32,619 nt of DNA from Chara braunii (lineage: Eukaryota; Streptophyta; Charophyceae; Charales; Characeae). Location: NCBI GenBank assembly GCA_003427395.1, contig BFEA01000123.1, positions 1,011,696 through 1,044,314 of the forward strand, given 5' to 3'. The notes beneath the pieces are model-generated. The model was not told the DNA's origin. It made no database searches and saw nothing but the letters and a program-made list of their open reading frames with translations. The translations under genes and the position numbers were made by a program. Shown here piece by piece: positions 1 through 8,792 of the stretch (position 1 is the stretch's first letter; each line of letters opens with the position of its first letter).

Positions 1-876
1 TCGACAAGAGGCCGGACTCCAAATTCAAAATCCGGTAGGTGTTCGATCCGGTCACCACACAGCGGCAGAGAACTACGAAAAATACAGCGGTACCGAGATT
101 GACTCCCTAGACTGCACTACACCCTTCCAAAAAAAACAAACAGCCTGTAACCCATTTGCGGCTTCCAGCGGTACCCGGTTCGAGTCCCTACAACAACTCA
201 ACCACTTTCGAAGGCAAAACAGAAAGTACGAAAGGTTAAAACAAACCATCCTAGTGTCTAGGATACCTAAACTAGCAAAGGTAATGTGTTCAAACCCTGT
301 CTAGATAAAGCACAGAACCCTGTTCGAACCCTGGAAAAGACCCGATATCACGCAATCATGCCTATTATAGTTCACACACGCGACACATCCTAACACTGGA
401 ACTACACTACAGCCGACAAGAGGCCGGACTCCAAATTAAAAATCCGGTAGGTGTTCGATCCGGTCACCACACAGTGGCAGAGAACTACGAAAAATACAGC
501 AGTACCGGGATCGACTCCCTAGACTGCACTACACCCTTCCAAAAAAACAAACAGCCTGTAACCCATTTGCGGCTTCCAGGGGTACCCGGTTCGAGTCCCT
601 ACGACAACTCAACCACTTTCGAAGGCAAAACAGAAAGTACGAAAGGTTAGAACAAACCATCCTAGTGTCTAGGATACCAAAACTAGCAAAGGTAACCTAT
701 TATAGTTCACACACGCGACACATCCTAACACTTGAACTACACTACAGCCGACAAGAGGCCGGACTCCAAATTCAAAATCCGGTAGGTGTTCGATCCGGTC
801 ACCACACAGCGGTAGAGAACTACGAAAAATACAGCGGTACCAGGATCGACTCCCTAGACTGCACTACACCCTTCCA
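1..876 (+). repeat. Tandem SINE-like repeat units, forward copies
   Basis: Three head-to-tail copies of a ~350-base unit: a partial copy at 1-336, then about 337-694 and 695-876. Each unit starts near the phrase CCTATTATAGTTCACAC and holds the phrases GGCCGGACTCCAAATT, GGTGTTCGATCC and GGTTCGAGTCC. The last is a perfect match to the RNA polymerase III B-box consensus of tRNA genes. Between units lies a short stretch with GTTCAAACCC and GTTCGAACCC, which are also B-box-like. No complete tRNA cloverleaf can be folded. The copies are over 95% alike by eye, so the array is young. A tRNA-derived SINE or a dispersed satellite are the two likely readings; no protein is encoded. Confidence 0.7.
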
Positions 877-1297
877 AAGTGGTTGAGATTCCAGGTGTAG
901 TGCAGTCTAGGGAGTCGATCCCGGTACCGCTGTATTTTTCGTAGTTCTCTGCCGCTGTGTGATGACCGGATCGAACACCTACCGAATTTTGAATTTGGAT
1001 TCCGGCCTCTTATCGGCTGTAGTGTAGTTCCAGTGTTAGGATGTGTCGCGTGTGTGAACTATAATAGGTTACCTTTGCTAGTTTTGGTATCCTAGACACT
1101 AGGATGGTTTGTTTTAACCTTTCGTACTTTCTGTTTTGCCTTCGAAAGTGGTTGAGTTGTCGTAGGGACTCGAACCGGGTACCCCTGGAAGCCGCAAATG
1201 GGTTACAGGCTGTTTGTTTTTTTGGAAGGGTGTAGTGCAGTCTAGGGAGTCGATCCCGGTACCGCTGTATTTTTCGTAGTTCTCTACCGCTGTGTGG
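467..1297. repeat. Large near-perfect palindrome (~405-base arms)
   Basis: The left arm 467-876 and the right arm 893-1297 are reverse complements with only a handful of mismatches. They are separated by a 16-base spacer that holds CTTCCAAAGTGGTTGA. A transcript crossing this point would fold into a long hairpin. It arose by head-to-head joining of two SINE-like units. Confidence 0.8.
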
Positions 1298-1540
1298 TTA
1301 ACCTTTCGTACTTTTTGTTTTGCCTTCGAAAGTGGTTGAGCTGTCGTAGGGACTCGAACCGGGTACCCGTGGAAGCCGCAAATGGGTTACAGGCTATTTG
1401 TTTTTTTGGAAGGGTGTAGTGAAGTCTAGGGAGTCGATCCTGGTACCACTGTATTTTTCGTAGTTCTCTGCCGCTGTGTGGTGACCGGATCGAATACCTA
1501 CCGGATTTTGAATTTGGAGTCCGGCCTCTTGTCGGCTGTA
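893..1540 (-). repeat. SINE-like repeat units, inverted copies
   Basis: The same unit as in the first 876 bases, now reverse-complemented: one long copy at 893-1297, then a second copy starting at 1298 after an internal deletion and running to about 1540. The B-box-like motif appears as GGACTCGAACC at two places. The break at 1297/1298 joins two non-adjacent parts of the unit, which suggests deletion or template switching. Confidence 0.7.
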
Positions 1541-1541
1541 G

Positions 1542-1628
1542 TACCCTGTTTGAGCCCTGTCGGGTAAAGCACAGAACCCTGCTCGAACCCTGTCTATATA
1601 AAGCACAGTACCCTGTTCGGTTCCTGTC
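1542..1628 (+). repeat. Short tandem motif with GTTCGAACCCTG
   Basis: Two and a half copies of a ~33-base motif built from TAAAGCACAGAACCCTG and GTTCGAACCCTGTCTATA. The same motif occurs at about 285-335 and 7000-7106, next to SINE-like units, so it is part of that repeat family. It borders the 3' side of the Penelope-like element. Confidence 0.6.
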
Positions 1629-2133
1629 ATCATATACCAGATGCCCATCCTATAGAGGAAGTCTAACATGATCTAAATATCCATTGAAGTCTAATTAAAA
1701 ACCCAGTCACCTCCTCCAAAACAGGTCTGACTCCTTATTCCATATCCTCAAACCTCACAAAGTGTACACAATGACTAGGACTAAAAGGCTATGCAGCTAT
1801 GAGACATCGAATGAAAATGGAAAGAATGGAAAAAAATTGGAATTACAAAAGAACAATTGACACACTGAAAATTGAAAAATTGCGGAGCACCAATCTTTGT
1901 AGCTTGCTTATCGGTATCGTGTTTCGATCCTAGTCGTAACAGCGAACTGCTGTCACCGATACTCATGCGTCCTGCAAAAGGCACTTCTTTGGATACAGCT
2001 AGTTTACCGTCCAACTCCAGATCCTGTCACGACCTTTCACAAAACGCTTAACAACTCTCTCGACAGCTTGTGTCGGGAAGTCTTTTAGCTTGAGTTCCCG
2101 GACCAAACTCAGAACTTGACCCGGAATTCGTGA
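1629..2133 (-). other. 3' non-coding region of the Penelope-like element
   Basis: This stretch follows the RT stop codon and has no convincing coding potential. On the minus strand there is a self-complementary patch at about 1905-1965: TATCGGT pairs with ACCGATA and encloses an ACAGC/GCTGT hairpin. Such a fold could serve as an RT recognition structure, but that is a guess. I looked for a hammerhead ribozyme core (CTGANGA plus GAAA) and did not find one. Confidence 0.4.
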
Positions 2134-3402
2134 TCACAGGTTCGTGTTCCGGTCGATTCCACGAAGATGGCTAGCAACAATGGCACTCTTTTGCTGCTTG
2201 CTTCCCCATGATCTGTAAGACTGTCCATTCTTGAATTTCAGGTCTCCAGAATGCCAAATAGTATACTCATTTTTTGCCATCTGGAAACACGTCACCACAG
2301 GTTGAATCAGGTTAACGGTCATCCGGGTGCCCAGAAAATCCCAAGAGCACAACCCGTCATCGGTCCGCTTCAATTGCAAGTTCCTCGGATAACACTCTTC
2401 AAAAAGTAATCTGATATGTTCCACTATCATCTGACTGTGTCTTCCTTCTAAGACAACCAAACTGACGTCGTCCATCAAGCGAATGCCGAAAACATCCCTT
2501 GTTGTCCTACCCAATGACCGCAGGAACTTGAATTCGGCGTAGGCACAAAGAATACAAGCCAGTGGTGGGCTTGTACTCTTCCCCATCGGGATCCCAACAA
2601 CTTGCCTCAGCAACATTCCAGTAGCTTTGGTGTAGGTGTGCTTTAGTTCGACGCGCACGAAACCTTTAATCAGCTGCAGATCCACAGTACGCCATTGGTC
2701 GTCGCCTGTGGTTCGCCCGAAGGTACTACCCTTCCCTTTTGGGTTAACACGTAACTGGTTGCGGCCCTTACCGAGATGGTAGTCCACTAACCAGTCAACC
2801 GCTTCAACAATCTCATCATGTGGTAGTTTACTAAATATGTCTTTGATGTCATACGACATCGCTAACACCTCCGAACTAATCCCCATTCTTCTCCCAATCT
2901 TCTTGTTGATGGAGTCCAACGTCGGAACCAGTGCAGCCACAGACTTAAGATTAAAATGCCAATCTCGCGGAAGATTGTACAACAAGTGATTGAGCGCCTT
3001 GGCTACAATCCTACAACCTCTGATTGTAGGTTCTGAGTACGTAGGACAGATCAGCCGAAAGCGAGTGAGGTCCTTATGTTTTGGCATAACATAAGCCTCA
3101 CCAAGCTTTCCCCTCTTGTCCCATTGCGCCAACTGCATTAGCCCAGCTTTGCACAGATCAACTCTCAATGACTCCATGACCTCAGTCTCATGATTGTCCG
3201 ACACCACGTAACCAGTGCTAACTAGAAAAAGCTCCAGCATGGCCTCGTAATACACCTTCGGGTAGAGAACCAGGGTCTCACCCGGGTTCCGGTCCAAAGG
3301 TGTAATCACGAGCCCATCAAGTCTCCTAATCAAACTGTGTACCTCACGCATGTCCATAAACTTAGTGCTGGCATCCTGAGCACCAGTCAAACAAGCTTCC
3401 AC
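2134..3402 (-). CDS. PLE ORF2, reverse transcriptase domain
   Basis: This is the C-terminal part of ORF2, 422 residues from the preceding in-frame stop. Visible motifs, in residues of this segment, are: a PLE-type ITPLDRNPGETLVL stretch at 33-46 (the DK/DR-N-G motif before the fingers), YVMPKHKDLTRFRLICP at 104-120 (fingers), motif A YDIKDIFSKLPH at 184-195 with catalytic Asp185, motif B GIPMGKSTSPPLA at 270-282, motif C LMDDVSLV at 309-316 with the Asp pair 311-312, and a thumb-proximal DFLGT at 355-359. YDIKDIFSKLPH and GIPMGKSTSPPL are typical of PLE and telomerase-related RTs and differ from LINE or LTR RTs. Motif C has LMDD where most RTs have YxDD. The domain would copy element RNA at a nicked target. 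It appears intact. Confidence 0.85.
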   Translation of the reverse strand: MEACLTGAQDASTKFMDMREVHSLIRRLDGLVITPLDRNPGETLVLYPKVYYEAMLELFLVSTGYVVSDNHETEVMESLRVDLCKAGLMQLAQWDKRGKLGEAYVMPKHKDLTRFRLICPTYSEPTIRGCRIVAKALNHLLYNLPRDWHFNLKSVAALVPTLDSINKKIGRRMGISSEVLAMSYDIKDIFSKLPHDEIVEAVDWLVDYHLGKGRNQLRVNPKGKGSTFGRTTGDDQWRTVDLQLIKGFVRVELKHTYTKATGMLLRQVVGIPMGKSTSPPLACILCAYAEFKFLRSLGRTTRDVFGIRLMDDVSLVVLEGRHSQMIVEHIRLLFEECYPRNLQLKRTDDGLCSWDFLGTRMTVNLIQPVVTCFQMAKNEYTIWHSGDLKFKNGQSYRSWGSKQQKSAIVASHLRGIDRNTNL

Positions 3403-3444
3403 ATCCCCCCTTCCAATCCGTGGTTTAGGGTCTCTCCAATTGAC

Positions 3445-4077
3445 TCATCCTTCCAAACCTGCCGTTATCGCTTGCCTTAGCAAATTACCACGATCCGGAT
3501 GCGAGAATTTGGGAACGTTGTTGGCGTTACAAACTAGAGGGTGAATGCCCTCCAGCTCGTGAAGACGAAAACGGACGTGGCCACCTATCCGAGGGTAGGG
3601 AAGTCCTACACATGAGCAGGTCGCAACAGCAGCTCGGGCATACCCTCGCTGGTTGTGTATCAGGTTTGCCACGGACGGGTTCTTCACCCATACAATGCGC
3701 ATACCTTTACGCGCGTGAATCTTCAAACAAGCGGAAATCTCCATCTCCTCCAATTTGTCATTAACAAGCTTCCTCACATCTACCAGCCGAATCCTATTGT
3801 CAAACTTCAACTTAACCGTGATTTTTGTATTCAACACCCACCCATAGCTGTCCTTAATAGCTCTGCCAATTAGCCGCCTAAGGTACGCTGTCGTGCCAGC
3901 TTTCTGAAAATCCTCGGCTGCACTCGTCAGCCTAATCAGGACGTAGAGATTACAATGACGCAAAGTCTCAATCCGATTCTTATTCCGTAGGATAGAGATA
4001 AGAAAATCCTTATCCTTATTCATCTTCGGTTTCCACCTCCGTAGGTGGAGAACCTCAATCTCGGTGCCCTTCTCCAT
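3445..4077 (-). CDS. PLE ORF2, middle region between nuclease and RT
   Basis: About 210 residues link the nuclease and the RT in the same frame. A TGA on each side (4105-4107 upstream, 3445-3447 downstream) interrupts the frame. The segment is rich in Lys and Arg and carries a Cys-containing patch, CSCVGLPYPRIGGHVRFR, near its C-terminal third. That spacing resembles the cysteine/glycine-rich segment seen ahead of the RT in PLE proteins. Downstream of the second TGA the protein continues smoothly into the RT segment. I assign it by position and composition only, as I do not recognise a named domain. Confidence 0.65.
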   Translation of the reverse strand: MEKGTEIEVLHLRRWKPKMNKDKDFLISILRNKNRIETLRHCNLYVLIRLTSAAEDFQKAGTTAYLRRLIGRAIKDSYGWVLNTKITVKLKFDNRIRLVDVRKLVNDKLEEMEISACLKIHARKGMRIVWVKNPSVANLIHNQRGYARAAVATCSCVGLPYPRIGGHVRFRLHELEGIHPLVCNANNVPKFSHPDRGNLLRQAITAGLEG

Positions 4078-4104
4078 GTCGCGCTTGCACTTATACAGCT
4101 TACA

Positions 4105-4788
4105 TCACTGGCCGTTGACCTTTACGTCTGACTTGCCAAAGCTAGCTCTAATCGACTTCCATCCGCCACACCAGCAACTACCTTCCCTGAAGTGTACGAC
4201 GAACTTCCTATGCCCCACCGCCTCCCGCGCTGCTAGGACTTGAAAGCAAATAACGCTCCAATCCTCCATATCTATCTTTGCTCTCACCGGTAGAACCGAT
4301 TCCAAGCACCGAGTAGCACATTCCTGTGCTAGCAACATACTCCTCTCATGCCACCCTTTTCTCCTTCGTCCGCCCCCGCGCTTCACCTTTGTCTTCCAAG
4401 TGGCATTAAGAGTCGGGCTCCACCTCCGAATGTACGTCTCCTCCATAAGAATCAGTTCGGATCGCAAGCATCTATCTATAGGTATCAAGACGTAGGACTC
4501 CATGCCGAAGGTCCTCCACCATCTGTACAAATGGTTTTGTTTGCGAGCACGATTACAAACGGAGACATGCTTCTTCCATCGTGTCTTACCATCCCTCCCT
4601 GTCTGCCCAACATATTGCGCCCGACACAGCGGAGAGGTAAGAACATACACGCAATCCCCCACAGTCGTAAAGCATCCAATTCCATACCGCTTGAACAGCT
4701 CCACCCAGGGTGTAATACACTTCTGCAACCAACGGATTTGGTCAGTCAACGCTAAAACAACAATCACCAACCTATATACTAGCTCCAC
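4105..4788 (-). CDS. PLE ORF2, N-terminal GIY-YIG endonuclease
   Basis: A GIY-YIG nuclease lies at the start of ORF2. The first signature appears as CVYVLTSPLCRAQYVGQT (GIY becomes VYV, YIG becomes YVG), followed by basic residues and His in RWKKHV. A later stretch LILMEETYIRRWSPTLNAT holds the catalytic Glu and the conserved Asn. This enzyme nicks target DNA to prime reverse transcription. A Cys/Trp-rich tail (CWCGGW) and a basic GGGRRRKG linker follow. The segment starts with GTG in the reading used here; the true start is uncertain, because several stops lie at 4790-4830. It ends at a TGA, after which the frame continues into the middle region. GIY-YIG before RT is the reverse of most PLEs. 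Confidence 0.8.
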   Translation of the reverse strand: MELVYRLVIVVLALTDQIRWLQKCITPWVELFKRYGIGCFTTVGDCVYVLTSPLCRAQYVGQTGRDGKTRWKKHVSVCNRARKQNHLYRWWRTFGMESYVLIPIDRCLRSELILMEETYIRRWSPTLNATWKTKVKRGGGRRRKGWHERSMLLAQECATRCLESVLPVRAKIDMEDWSVICFQVLAAREAVGHRKFVVHFREGSCWCGGWKSIRASFGKSDVKVNGQ

Positions 4789-4860
4789 GGTATCATCGTG
4801 AATGTTATCATGTCAGAACTCAATCAGACATCCGCACAGAACCCTGGGTTTTCAAACTGT

Positions 4861-5220
4861 TCATGCATCGCTTTCAGCGTCTTCGTCATCAACCTCTTTT
4901 TCGTTATCTTCGACATTCTCACCAATGACCTCGACCGGTCCCTTCGCCTCCTCATCTCCATATGCAACTTGAGTTCGTTTCTCAGCAATAGCAAGGATAG
5001 CTTGCATTTTCCTCCCTTCGTATTCCACGTCTTCTGCCATGCAGACCCTCTTCAATTCTTCGACCGTCATGTTGCCCAAATCCCTCAGGCTGTCTGTAAC
5101 AAATTTCAACTTACCCATCGTCCCCGGAGCCGCCGGGATCTTTCTTCTACTTGTCCTCGGAGTCTTCCGCGGGGTCTTGCGTGGAGGGGTCTTCGTAATT
5201 GGCCGATTGCGACAACCCAG
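4861..5220 (-). CDS. PLE ORF1, C-terminal part with SAP-like segment and acidic tail
   Basis: The frame continues from the coiled-coil part after a TAG at 5221-5223. It begins with Lys/Arg/Pro/Thr-rich repeats (KTPPRKTPRKTPRTSRR), which look like a nucleic-acid-binding or nuclear-localisation tail. Next comes a helical stretch, MTVEELKRVCMAEDVEYEG then RKMQAILAIAEKR. It fits the SAP-domain pattern of a Leu-rich helix, a Gly turn and a second helix that binds DNA or chromatin. The last ~25 residues are almost all Glu, Asp and Val. The ORF ends at TGA 4861-4863. The SAP call is by eye. Confidence 0.6.
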   Translation of the reverse strand: MGCRNRPITKTPPRKTPRKTPRTSRRKIPAAPGTMGKLKFVTDSLRDLGNMTVEELKRVCMAEDVEYEGRKMQAILAIAEKRTQVAYGDEEAKGPVEVIGENVEDNEKEVDDEDAESDA

Positions 5221-5223
5221 CTA

Positions 5224-5583
5224 AAGACGTCTTCTTGCCGTACGCTTGGCGGGTGTTTCCATCGGCGGGCTATCCCCCACCGGTTTCTCCACACTTCGCT
5301 TCCTCTTCTCCGAAATGACTAGTTGCTCAGTCTTACGGTTGAGAGACTCAACTTCGCTCTCATATGAATCGGCATCGTCTTCATCCGAAAAAGAGGCGAC
5401 CACCTTCTGTTTCCCCTTAGCCCTCTCCCTCAGGCCTCGTTCGTATCTGCGCTGAAGTGACTTGTCCAATTGCCCCATTCTGAGAGAGATGTCCATTAAC
5501 ATCTCTTTCCTCAATAACTGTCGGTCCTCCTCCTCCTCCTTCAATTTTTCTTCCTTTCTCGCGAGACGCCTTTGTTCAGCTGC
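5224..5583 (-). CDS. PLE ORF1, coiled-coil middle part
   Basis: This part is in frame with the zinc-knuckle part and separated from it by a single TAG at 5584-5586. It is dominated by Glu, Lys, Arg and Leu in heptad-like spacing (RLARKEEKLKEEEEDRQLL), so a coiled coil for Gag-like self-assembly is likely. It then turns acidic and serine-rich (SFSDEDDADSYESEVESL) and basic again. A TAG at 5221-5223 ends this piece. Confidence 0.65.
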
Positions 5584-5586
5584 CTA

Positions 5587-6165
5587 TTTCTCTTCCGCCG
5601 CTTTCGCTTCCTCCTCCTCTCTCTTTTTGCGCTCGAGCTTCTCCGTCTTCCGCTTAATCTTCTCTTCCTTTGCTGCTTTCTCCGCGTCAAGAGCTTCTTT
5701 CATGGATGTTATTGTCACCGCCAATTCTTCAATTTGGCGTTTCACTACTGGATCTTCAGAGGCAGCTCTTGGTTCTTGTTGTCGTGCTTGTGGCTTCGGG
5801 GATAGCGACCTCCCGCGTTGACCATTGTACCTTGGACCTCCGTCTCTACCCAGCTTCGGGCAATGATTCCTGTAGTGACCTGGCTCCCCGCATTCATAAC
5901 ATACTCGAGTGAATCGCAGAGGAACCTCTCTTTGGCCCCACTGGCTGGTACTCCCTCGTTCCATGGAGCGCTCCTTGCGTCCATCCCCTTGCTGATCGCG
6001 TCCTCCGTCGCTACCACCCCAGTAACGTCCTCGATCGTTGCCCCGATCGCGACGGTCATCCCGTCCGAAATCCCGATAGTTCGAACCCACATTGGCAAAA
6101 CCGATGTTATCCCACTCCTTGATACCAAAACCGCTCAGCTTACGTAGTACCAGAACCCGCAGCAC
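5587..6165 (-). CDS. PLE ORF1, N-terminal part with CCHC zinc knuckle
   Basis: The 5' part of a gag-like ORF, about 193 residues. Near residues 35-70 it is rich in Arg, Gly and Asp (RDDRRDRGNDRGRYWGGSDG), like RGG RNA-binding tracts. A retroviral-type zinc knuckle follows: CYECGEPGHYRNHC, a perfect C-x2-C-x4-H-x4-C. It ends in a long Lys/Glu/Ala helix that runs into the next part across TAG 5584-5586. It would bind and package element RNA. A separate gag-like ORF1 is unusual for PLEs. The start codon is uncertain. Confidence 0.75.
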
Positions 6166-6637
6166 AACGCAGAATCATCAACCCTCACGTATACCAACGA
6201 AATCCTACAGAACTCATCAGACAGCTACTTGTGTCATCGCACACCTCCTCCTCAATACCTCTTACAAAGAAGAAATTCACCGATCTCGAAACGTGCTCAC
6301 GCTCACTTAGCGACTTCCAAGCGGGTTCATACGGGCAATCAGTAGATTACTGAATAGATGAGATAGACATGAGAAAATCAACACAGTATCAAAGACACAG
6401 TATCAAAAATCTCATGTATATTCATGTACATAGTACATAAGCACACATGTACAAATGATTGCATGCCGGTTGGGATATGGCTCCCCGACCTGTTTCGACT
6501 GCAGCCACGCGGTCATCTTCAGGGGGTTTCCACCATACGTCACCCTTCACTCAGCTCCTTCCTTCCACTTCCCACCTCCGCCTTTGACCAACTAACCATC
6601 TCTTGAAACGATTAGTGGCCGTATGCGTCCGACCCGA
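6166..6637 (-). other. 5' non-coding region of the Penelope-like element
   Basis: No supported ORF. It contains a short direct repeat (ACACAGTATCAAA, twice near 6380-6410) and an AT-rich patch with ATGTACA-type palindromic words at 6415-6450. No TATA box can be singled out. The border at about 6637 is set by the restart of the SINE-like unit. Confidence 0.4.
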
Positions 6638-7106
6638 AAAAGACCCGATATCACGCAATCATGCCTATTATAGTTCACACACACGACACATCCTAACACT
6701 GGAACTACACTACAGTCGACAAGAGGCCGGACTCCAAATTCAAAATCCGGTAGGTGTTCGATCCGGTCACCACACAGCGGCAGAGAACTACGAAAAATAC
6801 AGCGGTACCGGGATCGACTCCCTAGACTGTACTACACCCTTCCAAAAAACCAAACAGCCTGTAACCCATTTGCGGCTTCCAGGGGTACCCGGTTCGAGTC
6901 CCTACGACAACTTAACCACTTTCGAAGGCAAAACAGAAAGTACGAAAGGTTAAAACAAAACATCCTAATGTCTGGGATACCAAAACTAGCAAAGGTAATG
7001 TGTTCAAACCCTGTCTAGATAAAGCACAGAACCCTCTTCGAACCCTGTCTATATAAAGCACAGTTTTAAAAAGCACAGAACCCTGTTCGAACCCTGTCTA
7101 TACCAA
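6638..7106 (+). repeat. SINE-like repeat unit, forward copy beyond the PLE
   Basis: One complete unit of the family seen at 1-1540. It begins at AAAGACCCGATATCACGC, has the perfect B-box word GGTTCGAGTCC near 6890, and ends in two to three copies of the GTTCGAACCCTGTCTATA motif. At position 331 the same start follows directly on the short tandem motif, which supports it as a true unit border. Confidence 0.7.
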
Positions 7107-7346
7107 ATATACACAAAAGAAAAAAAGAAAAAAAAAACGTAAAAAAGAAGAATAAAAAGAACTGCCAACCAAAAATCCGTCCCCCCCAAAAAAACTTTCC
7201 TTTTAATTTTAGTTTGAATTTCTCTTCTCTACCTTTTCGGTTTTTTTATTTTTTATAATTCTAAAAACTTGTCTTTTTTCAAAAAAACAAATATGGGGTT
7301 GTAGGGATTAAAAATCCCTACAAACCCGTATTTTGTTTATATATTT
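7107..7346. other. AT-rich low-complexity spacer with hairpin
   Basis: A-rich on the left (AAAAGAAAAAAAG words), a C run near 7183, then T-rich. No coding potential. At 7289-7333 there is a strong inverted repeat: TTGTAGGGATT, AAA loop, AATCCCTACAA, extended outwards by GGG/CCC and AAATA/TATTT with two mismatched or wobble positions. The hairpin marks the boundary near the truncated Ty3 gag. Confidence 0.6.
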
Positions 7347-8434
7347 TTACCCATTATTTAATTCAGGAAAAATATGGTAAATTCGCATCCGAGGCGCGGA
7401 CCAGGTGGGCCGCGGGCCGCCATCCGAGTTGGACCCCACGGACGCGTCCGCGGGTGTTTCATAGGCGGGAGGGGCTGGTCCTCCCGCGGGAGGTGCGGTA
7501 AGGAGAGGGTACTGAGTGGGGACGGGGCGGGATGGGCTGGGATTAACCTTTACCAGTTTTTTCATAATATGTTCCAATCGATCCATCTCGGAAGCCTGCA
7601 TCTGAAGGAGGTTATTCATCCACTCAGATTGTTTAGTCGTAGCGGTATGGATCATCTGGGCCAGATGCAGATTGGTGATGGGTGCTGACGCGGCATCCTG
7701 GGCCATGACCGTGTTTACTGGTACCGCTTTAGGAGGGGGAGGAGGTTTCGTAAGGGGTAGGGCGTGATATGGGGAAGGCTCCGGGGCGGGGCCGTCTTGA
7801 TAGTCTTGATCAGGACGAGGGTAGAATCGCCTAACTGCTCTGAGCCGGGACCGTCTTTTGGCCGCCACGTCCTGAATCGTGTATGAAATGTCTTCTTCTC
7901 CCTGACCAATATACTTACGCGTGTCCAACAGATCCAGCTCAAGGGCCTTGGCTATGATAACTGACAGTTGGTTTGTCTTGGGAGGGACCTTTTTCTGCAA
8001 TTTCACCTTCAACACGGTGTTGCGGAGATTATCGATAAACAAATCCCGAGCCGCATTCTCTTCCCGTCCCGATTTGTCCAAGGCGGTCTGAAAACGATCC
8101 ACGAAGTCAGGTAGCAACTCCCCTGGTTCCTGCAGACGGGTTTTCAATACGAACCAGGCAGCGTCTTCCCTGACCACGTCAAATCGCGCTAGGAACGCTC
8201 TCTTGAAAGTATCCCAGTCTACCCATCGGTGCCTTCTAAACCAATCATGCGCGGTGTTTCGGAGAATCAGAGTAACAGGGTGATGACCCGGGGAAGATCC
8301 TCAGCGCCATAACCCTGCGCTTGCACGGCTTCAAGCCATGCCTCTGGATAAGTATAGTTAGGATAGAAGGGAAAGGTAATGGGGATGCTCACCATCACCC
8401 GAGGAGGCGCTCCATTAGCATCAGTCATGGGCAT
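7347..8434 (-). pseudogene. Ty3/gypsy Gag, truncated and frameshifted (element A)
   Basis: This is the Gag of a minus-strand Ty3/gypsy copy. An ATG at 8434 (or 8428) opens the frame, and the stretch VMVSIPITFPFYPNY matches the start of Gag in element C. The frame breaks between about 8267 and 8177 and resumes with a retrotransposon-Gag core, ELLPDFVDRFQTALDKSG. It continues through ARDLFIDNLRNTV and ITNLHLAQMIHTATTKQSEW, both nearly identical in element C. The protein is cut off in the proline-rich region before the zinc knuckle, so protease and pol are absent. Gag would form the particle core. Not functional. Confidence 0.8.
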
Positions 8435-8551
8435 CTCTGTTCGGGCCTCGGCAGATCTTTGTTGAGTGACGGGAGGGCTGAGGCGATTGGGTTGTTTAGC
8501 TGATCTACCTCTCGCCAACTCGTCTCACTAACGTCAGAACCGACACGTGTC

Positions 8552-8564
8552 GGCTCCGATACCA
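8552..8564 (-). promoter_or_regulatory. Primer binding site of element A
   Basis: On the minus strand it reads TGGTATCGGAGCC, one base from the common plant initiator-Met tRNA PBS TGGTATCAGAGCC. It lies directly between the LTR and Gag. Confidence 0.7.
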
Positions 8565-8792
8565 ACCTCACACCCTGCGCTGTCTTTCATTCGGAGTGCT
8601 AAAGGTGCCGAAAGGTGGCCCCGAAAAACAGCAAGATGGGGTGTGCCAAGGATTTTTGGAAAGTTGAGTGTGGGGACACAGACGAAACTGAAATCCCCCA
8701 TGTTGGTCGGATGAAGTGAGAGATCTGGTTGGCTGCGACGCGGGTTTTGAGGCGGCGCGCGTGCGCGATACGTGACGTGGGGAAGTTTGAAT

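Larger units (their letters stand above)
1640..6637 (-). mobile_element. Penelope-like retroelement with N-terminal GIY-YIG (nearly full length)
   Basis: Read on the minus strand, the parts are: 5' non-coding (6637-6166), ORF1 with a CCHC zinc knuckle (6165-4861), ORF2 with a GIY-YIG nuclease followed by a reverse transcriptase (about 4800-2134), then a ~490-base 3' region. All segments of both ORFs stay in one reading frame and are interrupted only by single stop codons, so the copy is recently dead. Canonical PLEs carry GIY-YIG after the RT. The order here is the permuted one described for the Naiad/Chlamys group. The element boundaries are estimated from where the flanking SINE-like units stop (about 1628) and resume (6638); I saw no clear target-site duplication. 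No LTRs are present. Confidence 0.75.

Noticed and set aside
860-930. tRNA genes in the SINE-like array
   Set aside because: B-box words are clear, but no acceptor, D or anticodon stems can be paired at the right spacing.
1-1640. CRISPR-like array
   Set aside because: The units are ~350 bases with no short repeat-spacer pattern, and the context is eukaryotic.
1905-1965. Hammerhead ribozyme in the PLE 3' region
   Set aside because: PLEs often carry hammerheads, and a GAAAC word plus nested stems is present. The CTGANGA core is missing, and the one TCATCAG word in the 5' region (near 6212) has no matching GAAA.
4348-6147. Several plus-strand open frames opposite the PLE ORFs
   Set aside because: They are antisense shadows of the PLE proteins, with Ser/Phe/Leu-rich text caused by the Lys/Glu-rich coding strand.
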